Of a stretch of DNA of 44,981 nt, positions 25,191 through 35,237 are shown one piece after another. This DNA is from Caldilineaceae bacterium (lineage in GTDB: Bacteria > Chloroflexota > Anaerolineae > Caldilineales > Caldilineaceae). Below the pieces are notes generated by a model. It had not been told where the DNA came from and did no database searches. It saw nothing but the letters and a program-made list of their open reading frames with translations. Location of the stretch: contig JACKBC010000053.1 of NCBI GenBank assembly GCA_020634755.1, positions 1 to 44,981 of the forward strand, read 5' to 3'. Every line of letters starts with the position of its first letter. The stretch's first letter is position 1. The translations under genes were made by a program, and so were the position numbers.

Positions 25191-25433
25191 ATGAACTACG
25201 ACACCGACAAAATCGACGAAACCGTCTTAGCCTTCCTTACATTGATCCTCTATGACGTCGACCAATTCGGCGGGCGCGCCTGGAAAGGACACGATTGGGA
25301 TGTGCTCGACCGGCTGTATGAATAAGGCTGGATCAGCAGTCCGGCCTCAAAGGCCAAGTCAGTTGTGCTCACGCCAGAGGCTATTGCAAAGTCCCGACGA
25401 CTTTTTGATGAACTCTTTGGAAAGCCAGAATAA
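25191..25433 (+). pseudogene. DUF6429 family gene with internal stop
   Basis: Reading from ATG 25191 gives 44 residues ending DWDVLDRLYE, then TAA (25323-25325). The same frame goes on with GWISSPASKAKSVVLTPEA to a second TAA at 25431. Family members continue HEKGYISDP at this place, so the TAA looks like a single-base change of a Lys codon (AAA to TAA). The family is of unknown function and common in mobile gene sets. The rest of the frame is intact, so the loss is recent or the stop is read through. Confidence 0.75.
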
Positions 25434-25447
25434 AGGTGGGTGTGACG

Positions 25448-25552
25448 ATGACTAAGATAAACGCCGTAGATATGGTACGCTAGATTCGTGATCGGCAGTA
25501 TGAGCAGATAAAGCAACATGAAGACCGGCGCAAAATCGAAAGGGAGGTTGAG
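25448..25552 (+). pseudogene. Remnant of a small protein gene, fused to the antitoxin frame
   Basis: ATG 25448 reads MTKINAVDMVR, then TAG (25481-25483), then IRDRQYEQIKQHEDRRKIER and runs in frame into the next gene. The start resembles a family of small proteins (INAVxMVRxIRDxxYE) that I know only by pattern from TA-rich regions. It is broken by the stop and lacks its usual C-terminal half. The ribosome binding site of the next gene (GGGAGG) lies within it. Confidence 0.5.
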
Positions 25553-25783
25553 ATGGTGGCTGATGCGCAAATTTTAGAGGATATCGTACTGCAAGTAAAT
25601 CAACTCACACCAGAATACCGTTTGCTGCTTATCCAGCGTATTTCGGCTTCGCTTTTGCCTTTTACGACCACAAAAACAACGCCATTACAATTTGGAAAAT
25701 ACAAGAATAACAAGATGTCTACTTTAGAAGATTTTGCTGTGGCTGAGTGGCATCCAGCGGATGACGAACTGAATGGCGCATAA
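25553..25783 (+). CDS. Putative antitoxin of a PIN-domain toxin
   Basis: A 76-aa protein placed as an antitoxin: directly upstream of a PIN toxin gene, overlapping it by 11 nt. GGGAGG lies 5-6 nt before the ATG. The N-terminal half (ILEDIVLQVNQLTPEYRLLL) is helical and resembles short antitoxin-like proteins with an LTPEYRLLLIQ block. The C terminus (FAVAEWHPADDELNGA) is acidic and would suit toxin neutralisation. No AbrB, RHH or HTH DNA-binding motif is obvious, so the class is not recognised. Confidence 0.75.
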   Translation: MVADAQILEDIVLQVNQLTPEYRLLLIQRISASLLPFTTTKTTPLQFGKYKNNKMSTLEDFAVAEWHPADDELNGA

Positions 25784-26183
25784 ATATATCCTTGACACAC
25801 ATGCTCTTGTATGGTACTTGGAGGGTAGCCCCCGGTTGGGTCAACACGCTAAATCCGCAATGGAAGCCGATGACAGCGACTTGGTATTGCCGCTCATTGC
25901 TTTGTCCGAAGCAACATTTCTTATCGAGCGTGGACGTATCGGCATACCAACCGTTGCTGACTTGCTAGCAGATGTGCAAGCGGATGAACGTATTGAGATC
26001 ATCTCATTGACCTGGGACATTTTCCTGCGAAGCTTGACAACAGAGGGCCTATCTATCCCTGAGCTTCATGACCGCTTTATTGTGAGCACAGGATTACACC
26101 TTCAAGATTTAGGCCATACCATTGATATTATTACAAGGGACGAATCAATTCGTGAAGCCGGGATTCTGTCTGTTATTTGGTGA
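25773..26183 (+). CDS. PIN-domain toxin (VapC-like ribonuclease)
   Basis: PIN-fold endoribonuclease of a type II toxin-antitoxin pair, which typically cuts tRNA or other structured RNA. The acidic residues expected for Mg binding are present: D8 in ILDTHALVW, E46 in ALSEATF and D100 in LHDRFIVSTG; a fourth in IITRDES follows. At 136 aa it has normal length. The coding sequence starts within the last codons of the antitoxin gene, so the two are translated together. The area is more AT-rich than the flanks, which suggests acquisition. Confidence 0.87.
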   Translation: MAHKYILDTHALVWYLEGSPRLGQHAKSAMEADDSDLVLPLIALSEATFLIERGRIGIPTVADLLADVQADERIEIISLTWDIFLRSLTTEGLSIPELHDRFIVSTGLHLQDLGHTIDIITRDESIREAGILSVIW

Positions 26184-26221
26184 TCCAAGCAATATGGCTC
26201 TGGGAGGAGAACCACGAAATT

Positions 26222-26509
26222 ATGCAAAGAGAAAAAGTCTTAGAACTCTTGCATCAACATAAGCAAGAATTTGCGACGAAATATGGGGTTACTAATCCCG
26301 GCGTCTTTGGCTCTGTGGCACGCGCAGAAGCTACACAAGAGAGTGATGTGGATATTGTGGTTGAGATGCCGCCCGATCTATTTCAGATGGTTCATATGAA
26401 AGAGGAATTAGAGCAGATATTAGATGCATCGGTTGATCTAATTCGTTATCAAAAATATCTTAATGCCTTGTTGAAGCGCCGGATTGACAACGAGGCAATC
26501 TATGTCTGA
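26222..26509 (+). CDS. MNT-type nucleotidyltransferase (MntA-like antitoxin)
   Basis: Minimal nucleotidyltransferase, usually the antitoxin that AMPylates a HEPN toxin. The signature is complete: G30-S31 in GVFGSVARAEA and D42-x-D44 in ESDVDIVVEM. I chose ATG 26222 (95 aa), which begins at the usual MQREKVLELLHQH. A longer frame from TTG 26177 overlaps the PIN stop but adds 15 atypical residues. GGAGGAG lies about 13 nt upstream. The expected HEPN partner begins inside its stop codon but ends after nine codons, so this is an orphan or relic half of a HEPN/MNT pair. Confidence 0.85.
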   Translation: MQREKVLELLHQHKQEFATKYGVTNPGVFGSVARAEATQESDVDIVVEMPPDLFQMVHMKEELEQILDASVDLIRYQKYLNALLKRRIDNEAIYV

Positions 26510-26531
26510 TTTGATACAACCAATACTTTGA
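26502..26531 (+). pseudogene. Stub of a lost HEPN-type partner gene
   Basis: ATG 26502 overlaps the MNT stop codon in the way typical of MNT-HEPN pairs and reads MSDLIQPIL before TGA (26529-26531). Five bases later the 3' end of the thioesterase gene begins on the other strand. The stub is too short for homology; the call rests on position and overlap. Confidence 0.4.
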
Positions 26532-26535
26532 ATCC

Positions 26536-26949
26536 TCACAACCTCTCCACCAGCTCAGCCGGCAGCGGCGTCGACTTGTGCGTCTGCTGGTCGGTGTAGA
26601 CCCAGATGACCTCGCCGCTGGAAAGCACCGCTGTCTCCCCTTTGCGGAAAATGGCCAGTTCCCACGTAATGCTGCTGCGGCCCACGCGGCCCGCCCGAAT
26701 GTGAATCTCTAATTCATCGTCATAGCGCATGGGTGCTTTGTATTCTACGGTGGCCTTGACCACGTGGAAATCTTTGCCCTGCGCCTGCATAGCCAGCGGA
26801 CTCACGTTGCAGCCCATGTGGCGCATATATTCGGTAATCGTCAGGTCAAAATAGGTTAGATAGTGCGCATTATAAACAATGCCCTGGGCGTCGATCTCGG
26901 AATAGCGCACGCGTAGCGGGTGAAAAAAGGCAAAATCACTTCGTTGCAT
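26536..26949 (-). CDS. Acyl-CoA thioesterase (4HBT/YbgC family)
   Basis: Hot-dog-fold thioesterase releasing acyl groups from CoA or ACP. The family signature YSEIDAQGIVYNAHYLTYFD carries the catalytic Asp. VVKATVEYKAPMRYDDELEI follows as in YbgC/FcbC relatives. I place the start at ATG 26949 (MQRSDFAFFHPLRV), which shares its A with the hisC stop (TAATG), showing translational coupling. A longer frame to 27018 would overlap hisC and add unrelated residues. At 137 aa it is standard. Its role beside hisC is unclear. Confidence 0.9.
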   Translation of the reverse strand: MQRSDFAFFHPLRVRYSEIDAQGIVYNAHYLTYFDLTITEYMRHMGCNVSPLAMQAQGKDFHVVKATVEYKAPMRYDDELEIHIRAGRVGRSSITWELAIFRKGETAVLSSGEVIWVYTDQQTHKSTPLPAELVERL

Positions 26950-28061
26950 TATATCTCTCGTAGCGCGTGTAGCAGCCGGTCCGTCTGATCGGGCCGGCCC
27001 ACCGAAATGCGGATGCAATTTTCCAGCCGCGGTTTGCTATAATAACGCACCAGCACGCCTTGCTTTTCCAGCGCCTGCTTTACATCGGCGCCGCTGCGGC
27101 CCACCACATCGCATAGGATAAAATTAGATTCAGAGGGATGCGGCCGCAAAAAGTCAATCTCGTTCAGCGCATTCATCAAACGCGCCCGTTCGGCCTTGAG
27201 CTTCTCCACCACCGCCATAATCTGATCCGCATAGCGCAGCGAAGCAATGCCCGCCACCGCAGCCGCCACGTTGACGTTGTATGGCTGCTTAAATTTCCAC
27301 AGCGCCTCCATGAGCCAAAGCGGGCAGATGCCATACCCCAGGCGAAGACCGGCAATGCCTGCCGCCTTGCTAAAGGTGCGCAGGATGACCAGATTGTCGT
27401 GCTCCAGCACCCACGACGCGCGGCTGGGCTGGTCGGCAAACTCTACATATGCTTCATCGAGCACCACCAGCAGCGGTAGCGCCAACAGCCGCTTCAACTC
27501 TGCATCCGGCAGCCACGTCCCCGAGGGGTTGTTGGGTGACGTCAGGAAAAGGAGCTTTGGAGAAGAAGAACCTTTCTCCTCCATTCCTTTACTCCTCCAC
27601 TTCTCCTCCACTCCTTCCACATCCACGCCAAAATCCGCACGTCGCCAAACGTCGATCACGGTGGCGTTTTGCAAGCCAGCGTCAAAGCTGTACATGCCAA
27701 AGGTGGGCGGGCAGTTCATGATGGCGTCGCCGGGCTGCAAAAAGAGCCGGCAAAGCAGATCCAGCATCTCATCAGCGCCGTGGCTGGGCAGAATATGCGC
27801 CGCGGGCACGCCCACAAACTGACTCAGCGCGGCGCGCAATTCACCCTGCTGCGGGTCGGGGTAAATGTGATAGTAGGGATATTCGGCCAGCGCTTCGGCC
27901 ACGGCGGGCAGCGGGCCATATGGATTTTCATTGGCGTCCAGCTTGACTATCTGGCTGGCCGGGATGCCCAAACGCTGGCTCAGCACTTCAAAGGGCTGAA
28001 TCGGCGTATATTCTTCCATCTGGGCAATTTCAGGACGCAATAGGGTTTGCGGGTTGAACAT
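26949..28061 (-). CDS. hisC: Histidinol-phosphate aminotransferase
   Basis: PLP enzyme converting imidazole acetol phosphate to histidinol phosphate in histidine synthesis. LDANENPYGP lies near residue 41, the SPNNPSG loop near 175, LDEAYVEF near 198 and the PLP-binding Lys in RTFSKAAGIAGLR near 229. Between about residues 147 and 168 a stretch VEEKWRSKGMEEKG is encoded by a GGAGGAGAAG-type simple repeat, just before the SPNNPSG loop; normal HisC has a shorter link there. I prefer ATG 28061 with AGAGGTG upstream; a GTG three codons earlier (28070) is possible. The stop overlaps the thioesterase start. Confidence 0.93.
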   Translation of the reverse strand: MFNPQTLLRPEIAQMEEYTPIQPFEVLSQRLGIPASQIVKLDANENPYGPLPAVAEALAEYPYYHIYPDPQQGELRAALSQFVGVPAAHILPSHGADEMLDLLCRLFLQPGDAIMNCPPTFGMYSFDAGLQNATVIDVWRRADFGVDVEGVEEKWRSKGMEEKGSSSPKLLFLTSPNNPSGTWLPDAELKRLLALPLLVVLDEAYVEFADQPSRASWVLEHDNLVILRTFSKAAGIAGLRLGYGICPLWLMEALWKFKQPYNVNVAAAVAGIASLRYADQIMAVVEKLKAERARLMNALNEIDFLRPHPSESNFILCDVVGRSGADVKQALEKQGVLVRYYSKPRLENCIRISVGRPDQTDRLLHALREI

Positions 28062-28079
28062 AGAATACACCTCTGTTTG

Positions 28080-28136
28080 GCAGACAAGTTTCCCACCTTG
28101 TCCGCTTCTGGCATAAAGACAAGTTGGGCGCTTATC

Positions 28137-28139
<3 letters not shown>
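28080..28139. repeat. R4-like hairpin at the hisD stop codon
   Basis: Minus-strand reading from the stop is CTGTAGGATAAG, then two ACAAG/CTTGT-type segments ending AAACTTGTCTG. It resembles the repeat at 15420-15443 (CTGTAGGACAAG...). The TAG stop of hisD is part of the repeat. Confidence 0.6.
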
Positions 28140-29464
<1,325 letters not shown>

Positions 29465-29468
<4 letters not shown>

Positions 29469-30157
29469 AAGGTTTTACGCAACATTTCTATTTGCTCTGG
29501 TTTGTCTTGGATCACTAAATGGGGGCCATGTCCGAAGCAGATAATTTGCGGATCAAGCGCCAATGCTTTGTGTGCGCTCTGCTTGGCCTGCGCCATATTC
29601 CAGGTGATGCGCTCGGGAGTCAATGCTATGTTTTGGCCAAATCGGTTGAGCAAATCTGGCGCAAAGAGAACGCCTTCTCGTTTCCAATAGTAGCAAAAGT
29701 TATCTTCGGTGTGGCCGGGCGCCAAGATGGCTTGGATACCACCGTCAAAGTCAATCATGTCACCATCCTGCACGACCCGATCAACGGTTGCTTTACGCTG
29801 GGCAATACGCTGAATGGGGCGGGCAATAAGCTCCATCAACGCCGGAATGTGGGGCGGTGACGTGGCCGCTTCAATGTAGCCTTTGCTCAGGCTGCCGGCG
29901 TAGATTGGCGCGCCCGTAGCGGCGGCAATGCCGTGCAGGCTGCCCACGTGATCAATGTCAGCGTGGGTGATCAAGATCTGCTTGACCATGCTGGGGTGAA
30001 AATTTAGGGCGGCCAGAGCGGCTTTTACCGGATTGCGCGCGCCGGGCATCCCCGCGTCAATAAGGGCCAATTGCCCGTCTTGCGCCCGCAAAATAAAGAT
30101 ATTGGCGCCGCGTGTAATGGACCAGAGATTCTCTGTGATTTGGACGGGTGTGCTCAT
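29465..30157 (-). CDS. MBL-fold metallo-hydrolase
   Basis: Metallo-beta-lactamase fold hydrolase of the glyoxalase II/lactonase group. The metal motif reads THADIDHVGS (near residue 63), with Asp where the usual HxHxDH has a second His. APGHTEDN (near 146) and CFGHGPHL (near 211) provide further ligands. I place the start at ATG 30157 (MSTPVQITENLW); an upstream extension to 30241 is not typical. The stop overlaps the hisD start codon, so it is translated with hisD, but no link to histidine synthesis is known. Substrate unknown. Confidence 0.88.
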
Positions 30158-30293
30158 GGCAGATTCCCGGGATGTATGAGCCTCAAATGGAACACTGAAT
30201 TTTACAGATTGAAAAGCATGGCACAGATTATGACCAAACAATCAGCGCCAATCCGCCCAATCAGTCCGATCTGTGTTCTATTCTCACAGGCGA

Positions 30294-30752
30294 TCAATAG
30301 AAGACCACGTCATAGTCTACCAGTTCACCGTTCACATATTCAAATTTGGCGGAGAAGAAGGCTTCGTTTGCCAGCCAGGGGATAAAGATGCGGTCGCCGG
30401 GCCACAAATTGAGACCGAGCAGTTTGTCATCGTCGACCCAGGCCAGAACGCCTTCGGGCGAGTCGATAAGCGAGCCGGTGAACTCAGTGGCGGTAAAGAG
30501 GAAGCAATACCAATCTTCGTTTTGGCTAAAGGCGGGGAAAGTGATGATGCCGTGTAGCCGTGGATTGGTCACGCGCAAACCGCTTTCTTCATAAATTTCG
30601 CGTATGGCGCACGCTTCGGGCGTTTCACCGGGGTGCAGCTTGCCACCCAGCCCGTTCCATTTGCCGGCGTGCATGTCATTGGCTTTTTTGATGCGATGCA
30701 GCATCAAAGTTTGTTTGTTACTTTTGACATAGCAGAGGGTGGCGAGTTTCAT
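30294..30752 (-). CDS. NUDIX hydrolase, MutT/MTH1-like
   Basis: Probably cleans up oxidised nucleotides (8-oxo-dGTP and relatives). The NUDIX box runs from GGKLHPGETPEAC to REIYEESGL (about residues 36-59). The preceding LMLHRIKKANDMHAGKWNGL is characteristic of MTH1/YtkD-like enzymes. WPGDRIFIPWL in the C-terminal half also matches that group. Length is 152 aa. A weak ribosome binding site precedes the ATG. It stands alone on the minus strand with an R2 repeat upstream. Confidence 0.87.
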   Translation of the reverse strand: MKLATLCYVKSNKQTLMLHRIKKANDMHAGKWNGLGGKLHPGETPEACAIREIYEESGLRVTNPRLHGIITFPAFSQNEDWYCFLFTATEFTGSLIDSPEGVLAWVDDDKLLGLNLWPGDRIFIPWLANEAFFSAKFEYVNGELVDYDVVFY

Positions 30753-30766
30753 AAATCAAATATTTC

Positions 30767-30835
30767 GAATGCTAGGGTCCAAATGCCGGACACCGTGCGA
30801 CGCACTTTTCGCTAACGTAATGACATTCAGTGGCT
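30767..30835. repeat. R2 repeat copy 2
   Basis: GAATGCTAGGGTCC, then CCGGACACCGTGCGACGCAC, then TTTTCGCTAACGTAATGACATT. Nearly identical in its core to 11996-12062. It lies 5' of the NUDIX gene and 3' of the TPR protein gene. Confidence 0.75.
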
Positions 30836-30851
30836 AATCAGTGTAATGCGC

Positions 30852-33800
30852 TCAATTCCCAGCGCGGTTCTCCAAAGCATCCGTCAGCACCGCGCGCGCG
30901 GCACTGCCATTGATTTGGGGATTTCTGGCCAGGAACCCAACCAACTCATCCAGCGTGTGCTGCAAGATGTCCTGGCCGTTGGGCGCATGGGCGGCGGCAT
31001 TGACGAGGGCTTGATAGAGCACCACCGCCTGGCGTTCATCACCGTTTTGCAGCGCACGTTGCGCCGCCTTGTTCAGCGCCGGTTGATAGAGCGCCTGTAG
31101 CCAGCTATTGGGCTTGTAATCCTTCATGCTGTTTTCAAGTGGATCCAGCTCAAGCGCTTTGCCTAGGTCGGCCAGCCCAGAGAGCAGCTGCACATTGGCC
31201 TGCATATTGGCTGGTGCATCGCCCTGCGCCAGCAGTTCGCTGTAGAGCACATAGGTAATCCGCCCGCGCATTTGCCAATAGAATGCATTGCGCGGGGCCA
31301 GCGTAATGGCTGCCGTGTAGCTGCCAATAGCCTGCTCTAGCCCCTGGACCAGCCCGCCCGCTTGGGGACAGCGCCGCAGCAGCCATTCGATCTGCGCGCG
31401 TGTGCGAAAGGTAAAGGCCACATCCACATTGGTCTGTTCGCGCAAATGGTCGCGGTCCGTGGCAGACGTTAAATACGCCACCGCGCGTGCGTATTCGGCA
31501 CAGCGCGCTTCCTCGGTGGCGCTTTGCTCGCCGCGCCGCCAGTGTAGCGTGCCCAGCGAAATGCGCACCACCGGATCGCGATCATCCAGCTGGGCGGATT
31601 CTTCCCAGGCCGCCTCGGCCGCATCCAGGTTGCCCTGCGCATATGCAGCATAGCCCAGCCCCAACCAGGCGCCTGCCTTGGCCGGCAGCGTTTCCGTCGC
31701 TTGCGTAAACCGTTCAGCGGCCTCCGCGTATTGATGGCGGTCATAGTAAATCCAGCCAGTCCCCGTGAGGGCGCGTTCGCGCGTGGCCGGCAGCGCGTGT
31801 AATGCCTCCTCCAGCACCTGGGCATAATCGGCCAGGGCCGCATCCAGATTGCCCAGCGCGTGGTGCGTGACGCCGCGCCAGAGATAGTATTGCAGCTTGT
31901 TGGGGTTCAGTCGGATCGCTTCATTATAATCATCCAGCGAGAGCTCGTAGGCGCTTTTGTTGGTGGTTACTTCATACGAATTTTCGTCACCGACGCGCAG
32001 GCTGGAAATCTTAGGCTCTTTCTGGGCGTCGCTGGTATTGGCGCTTTGCCGCGCCATGGCGCGCCAGGCATAAACCTGATCTAGTTTGTCCCGGCCAATA
32101 ATGGTCAACAGTTCGTCATAAAGGCGAATCGATTTTTCGCCCTGCTCCAATTGGGCGCTGAGCGCGGCGGCATTTTTGAGCGCAATGACCCGCGTCATGT
32201 TGTTGCGACCGGGAATGCCAAACGAGCGCTCAATGGCGTTATCGGTCTTTAAAAGGCCCCACAGCGGCTGGCGACTTTGCCGTTCAGCCCGCTCAAAGGC
32301 ATCCAGCGCCTGTAGCAAAAGCGCGCTGGACGAGCTGCCGCTCAATCCGCTCTGCTGCACGCGATCGCGCAGCGTGGTGCCCTTGACCAGCCAGTGGTAG
32401 GCCACGGTTTCGCGCCAGACAATGCTCACCATCAGCGCGCAGACAAGCGTCACCACCACCGTCAATCCCCAGCGCACCCAGGCGGAGAAAATGCGCCGTC
32501 CGCCCACCTGGATGTTCCAAATGGTTAAGGCTGCGCTGACCAGGGCCACGGTGCAGATGAGCGGTGGATAGATGTCTGGCACGGTGAGCAGCGGGCGGAA
32601 AAGCAGCACAATTTGCAGCAAGGCTAATAAGAGCGCTCCAGCAATCATGCCCCAGGCAATGCGTCCGTGTCGGCCCAAATAGCCCACAATTTGCAACGGG
32701 CGCACGACGCCCCACCAGAGCGGAATGGCCACGAGACCCAAAAAGAGATAGGGATATATATCGGCCAAGCGATAGACGGTAAATGGCGCACGCTGCCAAA
32801 GCAAGGGCGAACGGGGCGATAACCAGGCCGTAAACGCCACGGCCAGCAGCAGCAGCAAATTGAGCAAATAGAGGACGGCTAGCCGGCTGCGCCCAATCGA
32901 ATAGTCCAAATCCAGCACTTGGGCGGCGGCGGGAATGGCCGCCTCTACGCGCCTGCGCAGGGCCGGGTACCAACTGGTGCTGGCGCCAACCACCATGCGC
33001 GCACTTTGGGATTCCAGACCAAATGAAGAAGAGGCCGGAATGGGCAGCCGCCAAACGCAGGTGTCGGCTTTGATCAGACGCGTTACTGCGGTCCACACCA
33101 TGTGCTGCGTGCCCTGGTCGTTGCCCTCTGTGATGCCTTCCGCATCTAACTGGACCAGGCTTGAATCGCGGCGCTGGATGGTGCGCAAGGGCGTATAGGC
33201 AATGACAAAGACGCCCACCAGCAGCGAAAACCCCAGATAGCCGGTCATAATGGAAAGTAGCAGCGGCACGGCCGCGCGTGGATTGGGGTCAATGGCCAGT
33301 GTGGCGGAGGTGACGCCCTGCGAGAAGGTCAATTGCCGCAAGGCGGTGCTTTGTGGGTCGAGAATGGGCGTGGCCCTGAATTCAATATTGGGCGCCAAAC
33401 TCACGTCAGAATCCAGCCCCACGGCAATGAGCAAGGTGAAGACCACGGCCAGCGGCAGGATGAGCGCTACCAGCCGCCGAAACATGGACAAGATCGGGTG
33501 GTGATAGCGCACTGCATAAAGGCGACGCGGTAGGCCATTGCTGATGGCGTGGGCCTGCTCACCCAGGTCGGGCGGCGTGGGCGGCGTTCCTTTGGGTAAT
33601 GCGTCCAAGCGGCTGGCCGTCACGGCTTCCAATCTTTCGGCCACATCGGTGGCTTCCAGCCATTGTTCTTGGGCCGCATAGGTGGCAATGGCGGTGGCGA
33701 ATTCGGTCAACCCCTCTGTCGAGCTGCCGGTAAGCAGCAGCGCTTCGCCCAAGAGCGCCCGCGCCCGCGTCTCTGTGGCGGCGTCGGCATATACTTCTAA

Positions 33801-35189
33801 CATGGGGATGGCATCTCGCAGCAGGTGGAGCGCATCATTGGGCAGCGCAATGCGGATGTAGGCTTCCGCCAAGCCCACTTGCACCACGGCGCGCCGATAG
33901 TCGCCCAGCGTGGCCTCATCATTTTGCAGCAGCTGGGCAAATTGGTTGGCGGCTTGGGCGGCGTCGCCCATGGTCAGATAGAGTTGGGCCAGCCGCTCAT
34001 CGGCCACAATGCCCTCGGCCAGGCTACCGGTGCGCTCCAGCACGGGGTCAGCCGTCTGAAAATAATGGGCGCCCTTGGCAAAGAGGCGGGCAATGATCCA
34101 GTCCAAATTGTGCAGCGTGGGCCAGAAGCGCGGATGCCAAACGCGCCAACCCAAGTAAAAGCTCAAATAAATTATCAGCGGCACCGAGGTAATAAAGAAG
34201 AAGGCGCTTTGCACTTGACCCCACAGCCCGCTGGCAATGGGTTCTTGCTGCGTATAGCCGCGGGCCGATTGGGCAAAGCGCAGATATGTTTCGCCCAGAT
34301 CGATCATGGTGAGCGCCCGTTCGGTCTCGGCAGTCTCCACATCGGCGCCTTTTTGGGCCGCTTCGCTAAAGGCGTCTACGGCCTTTTCCAATTGTTCAAT
34401 GGCTTCTACATATTGGCCGGCGTGGGTCAGCGCGTTGCCATAGGCGCGATCCACGTAAGGGGCCAGCCGCCGGTCCAGCGTTTCCTGGTGACGCAGCTGA
34501 TTGAGCAGCCCTTGGCTTTTGTCCCAATCGCCCTGCAACTGGGCAAAGCGCGCCTCTAAATGGAGAAGCGTCTGCTGCAAACGGGTCAGCGCGGCCTGGT
34601 CCACATCGGGACTAAGCAGCGCCAACTGCTCTAACGCTTCCTGCCCGATCTGGAGCAGATGATCGATGGCTGCCAGATGGCGTTCGTTGTAATATTTACG
34701 AAACAGGCGTACCAGTTCAGTATTGGCTTCACCCAAATTCACAAAGAAATTGTGATAAAGACATTCCTGTTCTTGCAGCACCTCATCAATGTGCGGGTGG
34801 TTGGCCCAGTAGTCCATGGCGCGGCGATGGGCCGAACTGTAGGCTGCCAGATCTTTGGCAATCCACATTTCGTTGAGCACCTTGCGCTCGCTGTTGCGCA
34901 CGCGATAGGTCAATTCTTCAGGGGCAGTTAGCGGAATGACAAACGAATAATCGGCCAGCCGCGGAATCAAGCCTTCGTTGCGACCATCCTCGCGATCGCG
35001 CACGGCGCTAAAGAGGGGTAAGCCATAAAAGTGGGGCAGGGCAGCACAATAGAGCGCCTCCGCCATGAGCGGATGGGCGGCTTCGACAATATCAGCTAGG
35101 AGCTGCGCGCTGCGCTCATAGGCCGTGCCGTTTGCGGAAAGCGCTATCTGTTCCGTCAAATCGGGCGGCGCGCCATCATCTTGGGGCAT
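30852..35189 (-). CDS. Giant polytopic membrane protein with TPR regions
   Basis: 1445 aa, no named orthologue known to me. N-terminal helical/TPR region (1-325), a transmembrane helix (about 328-350), more TPR-like repeats (380-540), two helices near 570-590 and 641-666, then a compact beta-rich segment resembling a bacterial PH domain (about 670-750). A block of about five helices (770-926) and a C-terminal half of regular TPRs follow (about 940-1440, e.g. LQYYLWRGVTHHALGNLDAA). The C-terminal TPRs could lie on either face. The gene starts 48 nt after the NTPase gene on the same strand, so the two are likely co-transcribed. It may be a membrane scaffold or effector for the EAD system. Confidence 0.82.
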   Translation of the reverse strand: MPQDDGAPPDLTEQIALSANGTAYERSAQLLADIVEAAHPLMAEALYCAALPHFYGLPLFSAVRDREDGRNEGLIPRLADYSFVIPLTAPEELTYRVRNSERKVLNEMWIAKDLAAYSSAHRRAMDYWANHPHIDEVLQEQECLYHNFFVNLGEANTELVRLFRKYYNERHLAAIDHLLQIGQEALEQLALLSPDVDQAALTRLQQTLLHLEARFAQLQGDWDKSQGLLNQLRHQETLDRRLAPYVDRAYGNALTHAGQYVEAIEQLEKAVDAFSEAAQKGADVETAETERALTMIDLGETYLRFAQSARGYTQQEPIASGLWGQVQSAFFFITSVPLIIYLSFYLGWRVWHPRFWPTLHNLDWIIARLFAKGAHYFQTADPVLERTGSLAEGIVADERLAQLYLTMGDAAQAANQFAQLLQNDEATLGDYRRAVVQVGLAEAYIRIALPNDALHLLRDAIPMLEVYADAATETRARALLGEALLLTGSSTEGLTEFATAIATYAAQEQWLEATDVAERLEAVTASRLDALPKGTPPTPPDLGEQAHAISNGLPRRLYAVRYHHPILSMFRRLVALILPLAVVFTLLIAVGLDSDVSLAPNIEFRATPILDPQSTALRQLTFSQGVTSATLAIDPNPRAAVPLLLSIMTGYLGFSLLVGVFVIAYTPLRTIQRRDSSLVQLDAEGITEGNDQGTQHMVWTAVTRLIKADTCVWRLPIPASSSFGLESQSARMVVGASTSWYPALRRRVEAAIPAAAQVLDLDYSIGRSRLAVLYLLNLLLLLAVAFTAWLSPRSPLLWQRAPFTVYRLADIYPYLFLGLVAIPLWWGVVRPLQIVGYLGRHGRIAWGMIAGALLLALLQIVLLFRPLLTVPDIYPPLICTVALVSAALTIWNIQVGGRRIFSAWVRWGLTVVVTLVCALMVSIVWRETVAYHWLVKGTTLRDRVQQSGLSGSSSSALLLQALDAFERAERQSRQPLWGLLKTDNAIERSFGIPGRNNMTRVIALKNAAALSAQLEQGEKSIRLYDELLTIIGRDKLDQVYAWRAMARQSANTSDAQKEPKISSLRVGDENSYEVTTNKSAYELSLDDYNEAIRLNPNKLQYYLWRGVTHHALGNLDAALADYAQVLEEALHALPATRERALTGTGWIYYDRHQYAEAAERFTQATETLPAKAGAWLGLGYAAYAQGNLDAAEAAWEESAQLDDRDPVVRISLGTLHWRRGEQSATEEARCAEYARAVAYLTSATDRDHLREQTNVDVAFTFRTRAQIEWLLRRCPQAGGLVQGLEQAIGSYTAAITLAPRNAFYWQMRGRITYVLYSELLAQGDAPANMQANVQLLSGLADLGKALELDPLENSMKDYKPNSWLQALYQPALNKAAQRALQNGDERQAVVLYQALVNAAAHAPNGQDILQHTLDELVGFLARNPQINGSAARAVLTDALENRAGN

Positions 35190-35237
35190 GGTTGCGAATG
35201 GTCTTCTGTAGATCGAATTTACGCAGTATCTGCGGTG

